From positions 46,054 through 110,053 of IMG/VR virus record IMGVR_UViG_3300037262_000003: DNA of 64,000 bases; one strand, written 5' to 3'. The notes beneath the pieces were generated by a model, which had not been told where the DNA came from, did not search any database, and saw nothing but the letters and a program-made list of their open reading frames with translations. Shown in pieces: positions 43,732 through 51,559 of this stretch (position 1 is the first letter of the stretch; every line of letters begins with the position of its first letter). This stretch comes from a virus. The translations under genes were made by a program, and so were the position numbers.

Positions 43732-43787
43732 GAGTCACCTTACCTCGCAGTCCAGACTGCCCTTCGAGTAGTCCGAGATGGACTCCC

Positions 43788-44147
43788 TCAACGAGTCCAG
43801 AGTTCTTGGGGGACGGATTCATCCCATGCGTCATGTTCTTCATTCGTGCGGTTCCTCCCATGGATAGTAGCGCTGAGTAGCGCTGTGTTCTCATCGTAGT
43901 GCTTCTTTCCCCAGAAGCCCAGGACCAGTGAACGCTTCCACCAGTACCTGACGATGAGAGTGTATCCCTTACGGAAGGGTTCGTCAAGTTCCCATGAGAT
44001 GCCGCCCAGGACAGGAGGCGTGTACCACTTGACGCGTACTGTGTGCCAGAATGCCCGGTGTACCCACGAGCCTGTTATCTTGTTCTCAGCCCAGTCCAGG
44101 GCGTTGTGCAGCCCGGCGATGATGTCTGTGGCGTCCTTGTATTCCAT
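43788..44147 (-). CDS. Hypothetical protein, 119 residues
   Basis: Trp-rich (HRAFWHTVRVKWYTPPVLGG, YTLIVRYWWKRSLVLGFWG). Typical coding composition. Function unknown. Confidence 0.65.
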   Translation of the reverse strand: MEYKDATDIIAGLHNALDWAENKITGSWVHRAFWHTVRVKWYTPPVLGGISWELDEPFRKGYTLIVRYWWKRSLVLGFWGKKHYDENTALLSATIHGRNRTNEEHDAWDESVPQELWTR

Positions 44148-44159
44148 GTGAAGCTCCGA

Positions 44160-44609
44160 TTATCCGACTCTGGTGCCGCTGCCTGGCCCGCCTATTCCGT
44201 TACGGGCCATCCACTTGCCTGTACTGGTACGCTCGCGCTGTAGGTCTGCCCACTGATCGGGAGAAATACCAGAATAGTCATAGGATATACCATCACGGAA
44301 CAGTATCCTGAGCGTCCCGCTCTGCTCGTCGTATGTGGCGTTGTGGGTTCTCGGGCGCGTAGGGTCCATCGTCACTGTTGGCTCGATCGCATCGTCTTCT
44401 ATGAAGTCCGAGGGGGCGGTTGCCAGCCACGCTAGGTCAGCGTCGTAGACATCGCCTATAACGGCCGAGAAATCGTCCTGGGGGGGCTGCTGGTAGGCGG
44501 GTGCCGTAGAGTACTCAGCCACGCCTCCAGGGGCCACAGGAGCCGTCCTGGCCCCTCTACGGGTGACCCACGAAAGAGGGTTAACCCGGCTAGTCCATCT
44601 CGTTGCCAT
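44160..44609 (-). CDS. KTSC-domain protein
   Basis: 149 residues. C-terminal SGTLRILFRDGISYDYSGIS and SPDQWADLQRERTSTGKWMA resemble KTSC domains found fused to or near nucleic-acid proteins in phages. N-terminal half is disordered. Confidence 0.65.
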   Translation of the reverse strand: MATRWTSRVNPLSWVTRRGARTAPVAPGGVAEYSTAPAYQQPPQDDFSAVIGDVYDADLAWLATAPSDFIEDDAIEPTVTMDPTRPRTHNATYDEQSGTLRILFRDGISYDYSGISPDQWADLQRERTSTGKWMARNGIGGPGSGTRVG

Positions 44610-44874
44610 CGGAGCCTATCCTGTCCCACTGGACTGTCCACGCAGGGTTGATCCGGAAACCCGTCTCGTCCTCGACCTTGAAGTGAGGGCACCAGGACTT
44701 CGGGGGACTCTCATGACGACCGTTCAGGTACACGCAGGTATAAACCGTGGCCAAACGTTCATGGCCACGGTTCGGCCTCATATCAGGAGACTCTCTCCAG
44801 AAGTTATTCCGGAAGTCGGGCTCCTGCTTCTTCGGCACTACCGGAGTAGGGATATAGAAGTCGTCGGCTGACAT
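44590..44874 (-). CDS. Hypothetical protein, 94 residues
   Basis: Contains FRNNFWRESPDMRPNRGHE and WCPHFKVEDETGF. Overlaps both neighbours by a few bases. No family recognised. Confidence 0.55.
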   Translation of the reverse strand: MSADDFYIPTPVVPKKQEPDFRNNFWRESPDMRPNRGHERLATVYTCVYLNGRHESPPKSWCPHFKVEDETGFRINPAWTVQWDRIGSDGNEMD

Positions 44875-45344
44875 TAGCTACCACTATAAGCCTTTATACA
44901 GTCACGGGGGGCGTCTACCTGCGCAACATGAGACTTGATGACTGACTCCTCGTGCAGGTCATATGCGTTGGTGTTTCCCTTGAGTAGAATGTCAAGGAAG
45001 AAATCCCAGTTGCCGCTATCATCGGCGGCACGAGTGTTCTGGTACTCGCAGCCAGCGATTGCAGCCTTCTGGAAAGACGTAGCCTGACGTTGTGCCGCCG
45101 TTGCCTGACTCTGGACCTGTTCTGTCAGGCTGTACTGATTTGCATAGAGGTATCCAGACACGCCAGCGCCGAGGGCTAGAGCGACTACCACGCCGGTAAG
45201 CCAACGGACAGCAACCTTCCACGGCTTCATCGCGGCGTTAGTGGCAGCCTTAACCAGATCATCGATCTTAGTTAGCTGAACCTCCGCTGCCCGTGCTAGC
45301 TTGCTCTCCTCGACTTCCGCCGCTGTCTGTACCTTGTTCGCCAT
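44874..45344 (-). CDS. Single-pass membrane protein, holin or spanin candidate
   Basis: 156 residues from ATG at 45344. Cytosolic helix, one membrane helix (VRWLTGVVVALALGAGVSGY) and an outside domain with two Cys. Together with the next gene it forms a pair of membrane proteins with an 77-base overlap, a common feature of lysis modules; nothing else proves it. Confidence 0.6.
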   Translation of the reverse strand: MANKVQTAAEVEESKLARAAEVQLTKIDDLVKAATNAAMKPWKVAVRWLTGVVVALALGAGVSGYLYANQYSLTEQVQSQATAAQRQATSFQKAAIAGCEYQNTRAADDSGNWDFFLDILLKGNTNAYDLHEESVIKSHVAQVDAPRDCIKAYSGS

Positions 45345-45795
45345 CACCACTCACTTCCAATTGCTTCATTGTGTGCAACAAAATTGCGGCAGCGACTTGT
45401 TCCCCTGGAAAGATCTTGAACGGCGCTGCCGTGCCGTGTTCCCAGTCTCTGATGACTTCTAGATACCCCGAAAGCTCATCCGCCTCTGTAGGAGTTATGT
45501 TCCCATCTAGCAGTGTATCGAGTAGTTCATCCACTCTTGCCCGAGAGGGCTCTGGGTGGTGAAGCACCCTTGCCATGTCTCCTGCGATCTCTCGCCAGAA
45601 GACTTCCATCTTGGTCTCAACGATAGTCACTCGCTCCTTAAGGGGATCGATGACTTCCTCCATGAGCTTATGGAGGGTAGACGTGACTATATTTTCTATA
45701 GCCTTCTTACTTCTCTTGGCCCACAACTGGTAAAAAGTGAACCCGGCGATGACTATAGAGCACACAGCCTCTACGAAGTAGACATCTACATGCAC
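45268..45795 (-). CDS. N-terminally anchored membrane protein
   Basis: 175 residues. Membrane helix at residues 4-25 (VYFVEAVCSIVIAGFTFYQL), then a charged cytosolic helix. Holin-like topology is possible. A terminator lies between it and the upstream gene, so it likely has its own promoter. Confidence 0.6.
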   Translation of the reverse strand: MHVDVYFVEAVCSIVIAGFTFYQLWAKRSKKAIENIVTSTLHKLMEEVIDPLKERVTIVETKMEVFWREIAGDMARVLHHPEPSRARVDELLDTLLDGNITPTEADELSGYLEVIRDWEHGTAAPFKIFPGEQVAAAILLHTMKQLEVSGDGEQGTDSGGSRGEQASTGSGGSAN

Positions 45796-45817
45796 GTCGA
45801 AACCGCCAAATAAGTAG

Positions 45818-45863
45818 AAAAAGGGACGATACCTCTACGATACGAGTATACCGTCCCTTTTCC
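45818..45863 (-). terminator. Terminator of the metallophosphoesterase gene
   Basis: GGGACGGTAT stem with TTTTT on the minus strand, directly after the stop at 45870. Confidence 0.8.
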
Positions 45864-45869
45864 TTCAAC

Positions 45870-47201
45870 TTACTCACCAGTATGCACAGTGAGTCCTTCC
45901 CATCCGATGCCCTGTCCGGGGGTAACCCATAGGCTAATCATACCAGCCGGGACATCTGATCCGTCAGCACGACGGAACCAGTTAGATCCTCCGTCCAGAG
46001 GCGGGGCCTGAATCCAGGTCCGGTTAGAGCCCATCTGCTCAACCCGCAGGTGATGGAAGTGGCCCGTGAACATCATGTCAGCGAGGCCAGCCTGCTGCTT
46101 GCCGAATGACTGCTTGCCCCACCATGCCTCGAAGCTGTTCGGTGCCTTGGCGAGGTGCCCGTGAGTGAATCCCAGAACGAAGGGCTTGTCCTGCCCACCG
46201 ACGTTCAGCGTGATGACAAGTTCCTCATCCTCAGGGAAGATGAATCCCACGTGCTTGTACTTGGGATTGTCAGCCATGGCGTCAGCAACGGCAGAAGCTC
46301 CCTCGATAGCCCACGAGTCAGTCACGGGCTGCTGGACGATGCGATAGGTCTCATCGTGGTTGCCCGGAAGGACAGGGACGATGACACGAGCCGCATACGG
46401 GGACAGCTCAGCCACGATGTGGGTCAGCAGGCGACGGTACACGCGAACCTGCTCTGTGATGCTGATATCGAGACGTGCCACGAGCTTGCCACCCTGAGAC
46501 ACAAGCCCCTCGATGCAGTCACCGAGCACAGGGATGACGATCAGGTCAGCTCCACCGGCAGCTTCGATCTTCTCACGGATCTCCTGCACAATACGCCCGA
46601 ACCTGTCTACCAGAGCGGCGGTGCCGCCTCCGTCGATCTTCCCTGCCTGTAGGTCAGCGATAGGAACCACGAAGATCCCATTAGCGTGATGCTCTCCACT
46701 GTCCCATCGTGCCAGGCCGTCTCGTCCCTCGTAGTCCTTGAGGATTTCCGAGATCTGATCCACCGAAAGGTCACCTGACTGAGCGCCACGACGACCCAGC
46801 TCCAGCTTGTGGGCTGAAAGCCATTCACCGCCAGCGTTCTGCCAGCGTGATTCCTTGCGGCACGTGACTTCCCACTTCTCGGGGTCGGCTCCGACACTTT
46901 CCAGAAGTTCCTTGTCCTCAAGGGTCACGCCCTCGGTAACAGGAACAGGAAGTGTGCGGGCCTCGCCACGGTCTCTTGAGAGATCAAGACCTGGGAACCA
47001 CTGCACTGTCTGACCAATAGGGCCGGGCTCGCTGATACGCTCCATGGGCTCAGGGGCAACGATGTTACGCTGACGCCAACGACGAATGACACTTTCGTCA
47101 ATATCAAACGTCCGTGCCACCTCCCGGTTGGGCATGGACCTGTTCATCACTGCTGCGGCAAGGAAGCTGTTGTCCCTCATCCGTTCTTCTAGCGTTGCCA
47201 T
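45870..47201 (-). CDS. Calcineurin-like metallophosphoesterase with N-terminal HTH
   Basis: 443 residues. Residues 20-48 (SMPNREVARTFDIDESVIRR) are a helix-turn-helix. The catalytic core has D183 (VVPIADLQAGK), GDCIEG (227-232), GNHDE (280-284), THGH (346-349) and GHFHH (380-384), which are the metal ligands of the calcineurin-like family. Such enzymes in actinophages may act on DNA ends or nucleotides. Followed by a terminator. Confidence 0.88.
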   Translation of the reverse strand: MATLEERMRDNSFLAAAVMNRSMPNREVARTFDIDESVIRRWRQRNIVAPEPMERISEPGPIGQTVQWFPGLDLSRDRGEARTLPVPVTEGVTLEDKELLESVGADPEKWEVTCRKESRWQNAGGEWLSAHKLELGRRGAQSGDLSVDQISEILKDYEGRDGLARWDSGEHHANGIFVVPIADLQAGKIDGGGTAALVDRFGRIVQEIREKIEAAGGADLIVIPVLGDCIEGLVSQGGKLVARLDISITEQVRVYRRLLTHIVAELSPYAARVIVPVLPGNHDETYRIVQQPVTDSWAIEGASAVADAMADNPKYKHVGFIFPEDEELVITLNVGGQDKPFVLGFTHGHLAKAPNSFEAWWGKQSFGKQQAGLADMMFTGHFHHLRVEQMGSNRTWIQAPPLDGGSNWFRRADGSDVPAGMISLWVTPGQGIGWEGLTVHTGE

Positions 47202-47209
47202 GTAACTCC

Positions 47210-48016
47210 TTACTCTATTTTGAGATCCCTGCGGATCTCGCGATTCAGGTACGCTGCTATGGCGGGATTATCCCTGACGTACCTTATAGACTCTTCGGTG
47301 CCCTGCACCGTACGAGAGTCGGGCATCACATACCAGGCTCCTCGCTTAGTGACAATATCATGTTCTGTCCCTATGCGCAAGAGTTCTTCTGCCCAGTCAA
47401 TGCCCGATCCGGGTCTTATGACGTACTCGCAGGACTCTCCCGTCTTGAGGGAAGCCTCGATGACCTTGGAACCGTCCTGATGGGACTTGACGACCTTGAG
47501 GTTCAGTCTCTGACGTGCCTTCTCAGACAGGCCCGTTCCACGTATCGGGGAACGTTCCTTGTCACGGGGCTTGGAGATGAATATCACTGTCCCACCAGAC
47601 ATCTCTGCCTGATCAGCCAGGGCTGTCAGCTCGTCCTTGAACTCCCTGTGCGGGGAGGGCTGATACCAGGGATCGAAGTCAGGAGACTCCTCGAACTCCC
47701 TGCTGCGAATCAGCCCGCCAGCGTGATCAACAACGACCAGACCGGCTCGGATCTGTAGTGCGGCGGTAGTGATCGAGAATACCTCCTCAGCGGTCCTGGG
47801 AGCCACCACAGAGGCCCTAATAGCCCTATGCGGTACCTCTGACCCTACCGACACCCAGAGGCTCTCCAGGGGCGGCTCAAGGTCGTTTACGGTGTGCTGG
47901 GCCAGAGTGGTCTTACCCGTTCCGGTGCCACCCCAGATCTCAGCGATGAAGCCACGAAACCAACCACCGCCAAGCAGGCCATCTACGCCAATTGACCCGG
48001 TGCTTATGTACTCCAC
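47210..48016 (-). CDS. RecA-like recombinase
   Basis: 268 residues from GTG at 48016, six bases after AAGGAGG. Walker A GGTGTGKTT and Walker B LVVVDHAGG; C-terminal DWAEELLRIGTEHDIVTKRG, AWYVMPDSRTVQGTEESIRY and NPAIAAYLNREIR match the RecA C-terminal half. It is shorter than cellular RecA (about 340) because the N-terminal polymerisation helix is missing. Recombination or repair. Confidence 0.85.
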   Translation of the reverse strand: MEYISTGSIGVDGLLGGGWFRGFIAEIWGGTGTGKTTLAQHTVNDLEPPLESLWVSVGSEVPHRAIRASVVAPRTAEEVFSITTAALQIRAGLVVVDHAGGLIRSREFEESPDFDPWYQPSPHREFKDELTALADQAEMSGGTVIFISKPRDKERSPIRGTGLSEKARQRLNLKVVKSHQDGSKVIEASLKTGESCEYVIRPGSGIDWAEELLRIGTEHDIVTKRGAWYVMPDSRTVQGTEESIRYVRDNPAIAAYLNREIRRDLKIE

Positions 48017-48215
48017 TGTCAACCTCCTTAGACTTTCGTTCCTCAGCTATCTTCATGCCCACGTCGCCTCTGCGAACGAACAGTTCATCACCACGCCCGA
48101 ATGACTCTATGTGATCGGGCAGGTATGAGTCCCTCCAGTAGACAGTTCCGTACTTGTCGGTGATTGTGTAGTCAAGGGCATAGTCACCTTCCGATGCCCT
48201 TATCTCTACAGCCAT
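47940..48215 (-). CDS. Hypothetical protein, 91 residues
   Basis: First 65 residues (VEIRASEGDYALDYTITDKY, SFGRGDELFVRRGDVGMKIA) look like a small beta domain. The last 25 (RRWPAWRWLVSWLHR) come from overlap with the 5' end of the RecA-like gene. Confidence 0.6.
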   Translation of the reverse strand: MAVEIRASEGDYALDYTITDKYGTVYWRDSYLPDHIESFGRGDELFVRRGDVGMKIAEERKSKEVDSGVHKHRVNWRRWPAWRWLVSWLHR

Positions 48216-48217
48216 CG

Positions 48218-48442
48218 TTACGGGGTGCCCACACCTAGGTTCGGGTGCTCACGGGTCGGGTAGAAGACTCGCATACGCTTAGAGCCCTCGCGAACGTTCA
48301 CCTTGAGCTGCGGTGAGAGGGCCTCGGGTACATCAAACACGTACTTGTGCCAGGTGACCCAGACACCCTCAGGGGTGACCTTCGAGATGTTGCCCCGAAG
48401 CTGTGGGCTCTGGTGCAGGTAAACAGACTCGCCTGACTTCAT
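48218..48442 (-). CDS. Small protein, 74 residues
   Basis: AGGAGG precedes ATG. SH3-like short strands (GESVYLHQSPQLRGNISKVT, GVWVTWHKY). First gene after the promoter-terminator composite at 48451-48519. Confidence 0.65.
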   Translation of the reverse strand: MKSGESVYLHQSPQLRGNISKVTPEGVWVTWHKYVFDVPEALSPQLKVNVREGSKRMRVFYPTREHPNLGVGTP

Positions 48443-48450
48443 GTTTCCTC

Positions 48451-48519
48451 CTAAAATAGAAAACTCCTGCCCCGACTGGGACAGGAGAATACTATCAGGG
48501 CGTTTGCCCTGGTGTCAAG
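48451..48519 (-). promoter_or_regulatory. Terminator-promoter composite after the decoration-like gene
   Basis: Ten-pair hairpin (48465-48488) with TTTTCTATTTT terminates the gene at 48528. TTGACA (48514-48519) and TAGTAT (48490-48495), spacer 18, form a promoter starting inside the hairpin for the gene at 48442. Confidence 0.75.
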
Positions 48520-48527
48520 CTCAGAAC

Positions 48528-48953
48528 TTAGAAGGTACCGGTCGCAATGATCACGAACGCGTTCGGGCTGAGCTTGAACTGCATGACGCTAGATGCGCGA
48601 ACGGTGTCGGCAGTGGCAGCAGTCAGAAGAAGCGACACCTGACCGATCTTGTTGTTCGCTGCCTGAGACACACCCGGAACTGGTGCCCAATACTGGTCGT
48701 TCACCGTGGTAGCAGCGATCGATGTAACGACCGGAAGCCAGTGAGCAGCGGTGTCACCTGTAGTCGGCGTGAAGCCAACAGACGTCGGGTTGTACTGACG
48801 GTTGATTCCACCGGCCGGGTCAAGGATACCGGCTACCACTGAGGTACCAGCGACGATGGAAGCGTTGAGAGTATATACAGGTGATGCGTCGGTGCCCGTG
48901 TTCTGAACAACGGGCTGGACCGCGAAAGTCAGACCTGAAAATCCTACAGCCAT
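48528..48953 (-). CDS. Capsid decoration-like protein
   Basis: 141 residues. Beta-rich (DASPVYTLNASIVAGTSVVA, SLLLTAATADTVRASSVMQF) resembling the virion proteins at 36695 and 37170. Own transcription unit closed by a strong terminator. Expression as a late decoration protein is inference. Confidence 0.55.
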   Translation of the reverse strand: MAVGFSGLTFAVQPVVQNTGTDASPVYTLNASIVAGTSVVAGILDPAGGINRQYNPTSVGFTPTTGDTAAHWLPVVTSIAATTVNDQYWAPVPGVSQAANNKIGQVSLLLTAATADTVRASSVMQFKLSPNAFVIIATGTF

Positions 48954-49056
48954 GGTTGGCCTTTCTGGATAAGTACAGAGATGCGATGATTTCCGTACTC
49001 AGTATAGCTTACGATGCAACACAGATACTGTTGCAGTCATACCTCTATTTTACACC

Positions 49057-49245
49057 CTACGCCCGATGCCTACCCTTGTATCGCTTCCTAACTTGGTCTG
49101 CTACTTCCTCGCGATCGGTGATCGCGTCCATCTCGTGTGTGCTGTCGAAGTACGGTCTGACCTGGACGCGAAAGTCATCGTCCGAGGCTTCGTGCAGCTT
49201 AGCAAGCCACGCTTCCATCTCTGCTAGATCTTCGTCGTCGGGCAT
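49057..49245 (-). CDS. Small acidic protein, 62 residues
   Basis: MPDDEDLAEMEAWLAKLHEA, acidic then basic C-terminus (RKRYKGRHRA). GGAG-type site upstream. Function unknown. Confidence 0.6.
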   Translation of the reverse strand: MPDDEDLAEMEAWLAKLHEASDDDFRVQVRPYFDSTHEMDAITDREEVADQVRKRYKGRHRA

Positions 49246-49254
49246 GTCGATCTC

Positions 49255-49467
49255 CTAGTCCGTTAGAGGGGCCTTAATCATCGTAGCCGCCCGGATCTCG
49301 ACGCAGATCTCACCAGGCATGAACGACAGCATCATGGCGTCTAGCGAGATCAGCGGAGTAGAACCCTGCCACCAGAACTCGTACAAGTCCTGTGACGGGC
49401 GGTAGTACCAGCCCATTAGATCAAGATGGAACGCATCTGGCGTTCCTACTGCTGTTGCAGTGCTCAT
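49255..49467 (-). CDS. Small hypothetical protein, 70 residues
   Basis: CTAGGAGG upstream of ATG. DLMGWYYRPSQDLYEFWWQG and MMLSFMPGEICVEIRAATMI. Last gene before the tRNA array. Confidence 0.6.
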   Translation of the reverse strand: MSTATAVGTPDAFHLDLMGWYYRPSQDLYEFWWQGSTPLISLDAMMLSFMPGEICVEIRAATMIKAPLTD

Positions 49468-49490
49468 CGTTGCCTCCTAGAGATGAGTAT

Positions 49491-49538
49491 GGCCCGGCAG
49501 AGGATACCTCACTACACGTGAGCAGAGCATACCGGGCC
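49491..49538 (-). other. 48-nt structured RNA element at the end of the tRNA array
   Basis: A seven-pair outer stem (GGCCCGG with CCGGGCC) encloses an inner CTCAC/GTGAG hairpin with loop GTGTA. It directly follows the last tRNA and precedes the gene at 49467. No U-tract, so not a simple terminator. It may protect or process the 3' end. Confidence 0.55.
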
Positions 49539-49541
49539 AGG

Positions 49542-49612
49542 CTTCGGAACAGGGACTCGAACCCCAATGAGCAGACTCAGATTCTGCCATCCTGCCATTA
49601 GATGATTCCGAA
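49542..49612 (-). tRNA. tRNA-Gln (CUG)
   Basis: Perfect acceptor stem, anticodon stem GCAGA/TCTGC with loop ATCTGAG, T-loop TTCGAGT. Discriminator G; CCA not encoded. Confidence 0.9.
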
Positions 49613-49613
49613 G

Positions 49614-49684
49614 TGCCCCCATGAGGATTTGAACCCCAATACGACGGGTAAAAACCGCCTGTCCTACCGTTGAACGATACGGGC
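49614..49684 (-). tRNA. tRNA-Lys (UUU)
   Basis: Anticodon loop TTTTTAC, T-loop TTCAAAT, one G-G mismatch in the acceptor. CCA not encoded. Confidence 0.88.
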
Positions 49685-49689
49685 ATATG

Positions 49690-49761
49690 TTTCGGGACAA
49701 AAGACTCGGACTTCAATCCTCGGCTTCAAAAGCCGGTGTCCTGCCATTAGACGATCCCGAA
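49690..49761 (-). tRNA. tRNA-Gln (UUG), atypical T-arm
   Basis: Perfect seven-pair acceptor and D-arm as in tRNA-Gln(CUG). Anticodon loop TTTTGAA. The T-loop reads TCCGAGT (C at 55) and its stem pairs imperfectly with a bulge. Confidence 0.75.
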
Positions 49762-49786
49762 ATATAAGTCTAATATATCAGACCGG

Positions 49787-49858
49787 TACCCCCCCAGGGA
49801 ATCGAACCCTGATTCACTGGGTAAGAGCCAGCTACTCTAGCCGTTGAGTTAGAGAGGT
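49787..49858 (-). tRNA. tRNA-Lys (CUU)
   Basis: Acceptor with two G-U pairs, D-stem ACTC/GAGT, anticodon loop CTCTTAC, T-arm CAGGG/CCCTG with TTCGATT. Confidence 0.92.
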
Positions 49859-49885
49859 ATATAGTGCCGGAATTTTGGGTTCCCT

Positions 49886-49907
49886 GGCGCTAGAGGTAAC
49901 TAGCGCC
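49886..49907. repeat. Eight-pair perfect hairpin between tRNAs
   Basis: GGCGCTAG and CTAGCGCC around a six-base loop, in the 69-base gap between tRNA-Lys(CUU) and tRNA-Arg(CCU). Possibly a processing site or a decayed tRNA arm. Confidence 0.5.
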
Positions 49908-49927
49908 CCGACACATGGGGGATCTCG

Positions 49928-49999
49928 CACTCTCGACCGGACTCGAACCGGTGTCTTCCGCTTAGGGGGCGGTAGATCTATCCACTGACCTACGAGAGT
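49928..49999 (-). tRNA. tRNA-Arg (CCU)
   Basis: Perfect acceptor, T-arm ACCGG/CCGGT with TTCGAGT, anticodon loop CCCCTAA. Its first base lies seven bases after the -10 box of the promoter at 50006. Confidence 0.9.
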
Positions 50000-50005
50000 G
50001 ATTCC

Positions 50006-50034
50006 ATGTTACTACGAAAATCTAGACCTGTCAA
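50006..50034 (-). promoter_or_regulatory. Promoter TTGACA-N17-TAACAT for tRNA-Arg(CCU)
   Basis: -35 at 50029-50034, -10 at 50006-50011, spacer 17. Expected start coincides with tRNA position 1 at 49999. The -35 contains the TGA stop of the NlpC/P60 gene. Confidence 0.75.
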
Positions 50035-50795
50035 CCCAACGTCCCGAATGTGATGGTGTCTCCACCCCAATCGAAGTTCTGGATCTGCACGTCCTGTCCC
50101 TGTGTTGGAGCCACGATCATGTCCTGGCCTCCCAGGAAGATACCTACGTGGTACACGTACGAAGCAGGATCGCTGTCATCGTGGAAGAACACCAAGTCGC
50201 CCGGACGGGCTTCGCTCTGGGGAATCATCTTGAAGAAGTTGAACTGATCGTCAGCTATTCTCGGCACTGTTGACCCTGCCTGCGCGTAAGCCCACTGTAC
50301 TAGGCCCGAACAGTCAAAGTCAACCCCTGGATCTTCGCCTCCGTAGACGTAGGGTACTCCTATCTGGCTCTCCGCGTACTGGACCACCTTCTGCCCGAGT
50401 GACCCTGAGGTCACTGTGTGAGTGGGCGTTGAACTGGGCGTCGGAGTAGGAGAGGGAGTGGATCGAAGTGTGAAAGTAGGGACAGGGGGCGCTATGACGG
50501 CAGCAGAGGTAGTGTCCGTAGTGACCTTGGCCACTGTTGCTACCTTCTTCTTGACTGCGATCTCAGTCACGATACGCCGAGGGTACATCTGCCACTGCGA
50601 AGGAATGTGGACAGGGGGTACTGCCTTGATCGGGGCAGTATTATGGATCGGCTCTGGATTAAGCTGCATGAGATCTGCCGTAGTGGCAGAATGGGGCATA
50701 GACGATCCTGACAGAAGAACGGCTGTCATTGCCGTTGCGGGCAATGCGACAGCCGTGAACTTCTTGATGATGTTAGGCTTACGGTGCTTTCCCAT
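50031..50795 (-). CDS. Secreted NlpC/P60 endopeptidase (lysis or entry peptidase)
   Basis: 254 residues. Basic N-terminus and hydrophobic helix (FTAVALPATAMTAVLLSGSS) form a signal peptide. A Pro/Thr linker (residues 101-127) leads to the NlpC/P60 domain with Cys162 (DFDCSGLVQWAYAQ) and His216 (YHVGIFLGG), which cleaves peptidoglycan stem peptides. A signal peptide suggests export by the host, as in some secreted endolysins. Lies inside the tRNA array. Confidence 0.88.
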   Translation of the reverse strand: MGKHRKPNIIKKFTAVALPATAMTAVLLSGSSMPHSATTADLMQLNPEPIHNTAPIKAVPPVHIPSQWQMYPRRIVTEIAVKKKVATVAKVTTDTTSAAVIAPPVPTFTLRSTPSPTPTPSSTPTHTVTSGSLGQKVVQYAESQIGVPYVYGGEDPGVDFDCSGLVQWAYAQAGSTVPRIADDQFNFFKMIPQSEARPGDLVFFHDDSDPASYVYHVGIFLGGQDMIVAPTQGQDVQIQNFDWGGDTITFGTLG

Positions 50796-50842
50796 ACTTC
50801 AAGGTAACATAACGGAGACGTTACCACAACCCTCCAGGTCAT

Positions 50843-50910
50843 TGGGGCAGCAGCCCGGACATGAACCGGGACCTATCTCTTCACAAGTCGTGCTCTATCC
50901 CGACAGCCCC
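50843..50910 (-). pseudogene. Degenerate tRNA, His-like
   Basis: Intact T-arm (CCCGG TTCATGT CCGGG) and partial acceptor (GGGGCTG with CTGCCCC, extra CTG before it), plus TTGTGAA resembling a His anticodon loop. The D/anticodon region is about eight bases short and the anticodon stem does not pair. Confidence 0.45.
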
Positions 50911-50949
50911 GACCGGTACCGGGCTGACTGTTTACACCACTGCTGCAAG

Positions 50950-51021
50950 AGCCAAGTCAGAGAATCGGACTCTGGACCTCATCCGTACCAAGGATGTGTT
51001 CTACCACTGAACTAACAAGGC
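50950..51021 (-). tRNA. tRNA-Thr (GGU), C55 T-loop
   Basis: Anticodon stem CATCC/GGATG with loop TTGGTAC, D-stem GTTC/GAAC, T-stem CAGAG/CTCTG with loop TCCGATT. Two T-T mismatches in the acceptor. Confidence 0.82.
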
Positions 51022-51114
51022 ATTGCCCGGACCTGCTCCATCCTCAGCCTACTTCTGCGTGGCAGGCTAATCTATTTGGATGGTCGGTATCCAGGGTTGG
51101 GGTATACACCAACG

Positions 51115-51185
51115 AGCCCCACCGAGGGATCGAACCCCGATTTACTCCGTACGAAGGAGTCGTTCTGCCATTTAACTAGCAGGGC
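51115..51185 (-). tRNA. tRNA-Thr (CGU)
   Basis: Anticodon stem ACTCC/GGAGT, loop TTCGTAC; T-loop TTCGATC. Full acceptor with two wobble pairs. Confidence 0.9.
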
Positions 51186-51307
51186 ATTTTAGTAGTCGCG
51201 CCCGTTTCTCCTCGGGCTCTCCTGTGACATCCGTTCATCCTGGCCTAGGAGTCGGTACAACCCACAGTCGGCATCTTGTCCTGCGCGCCAGACTTCTGCC
51301 GCGACCG

Positions 51308-51376
51308 TAGAGCGCCAGAGAGTCGAACTCTGTCATTGGGCTTAGAAGGCCCGAGCGGGCATCCGTCCCGCGCTCC
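51308..51376 (-). tRNA. tRNA-Arg (UCU)
   Basis: Acceptor GGAGCGC/GCGCTCT, loop CTTCTAA, T-arm CAGAG/CTCTG with TTCGACT. The D-arm is unusual: a five-pair GCGGG/CCCGC stem abuts the acceptor, leaving no standard U8. Confidence 0.82.
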
Positions 51377-51392
51377 ATATTTAGTTTACTTG

Positions 51393-51464
51393 AGCCTCTT
51401 GCAGGAATCGAACCCGCGTCACTTTCTTACAAGGGAAGCATACTCGCCATTGTACTAAAGAGGC
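51393..51464 (-). tRNA. tRNA-Thr (UGU)
   Basis: Perfect acceptor GCCTCTT/AAGAGGC, loop CTTGTAA, T-loop TTCGATT. Confidence 0.9.
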
Positions 51465-51559
51465 ATAAAAGCCCGTCTCTTCCTCTGGTCCCTACTCCGC
51501 AAATTCTGCTGTGTTCCCCACAGTCATATCGGATCTAAGGAGGGCATCCAGTCCTTGCG

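Noticed and set aside
43703-43987. 94-codon minus-strand frame
   Set aside because: Overlaps better-supported genes in another frame and has Ser/Thr/Gly-rich random composition.
51190-51306. Possible large tRNA-like fold between tRNA-Thr(CGU) and tRNA-Arg(UCU)
   Set aside because: The ends can pair and a GCCCG/CGGGC stem exists, but about 115 bases lie between them and no anticodon arm forms.
51470-51545. Possible tRNA with GGG anticodon
   Set aside because: Only a short CTGTG/CACAG hairpin; no acceptor or T-arm pairs convincingly.
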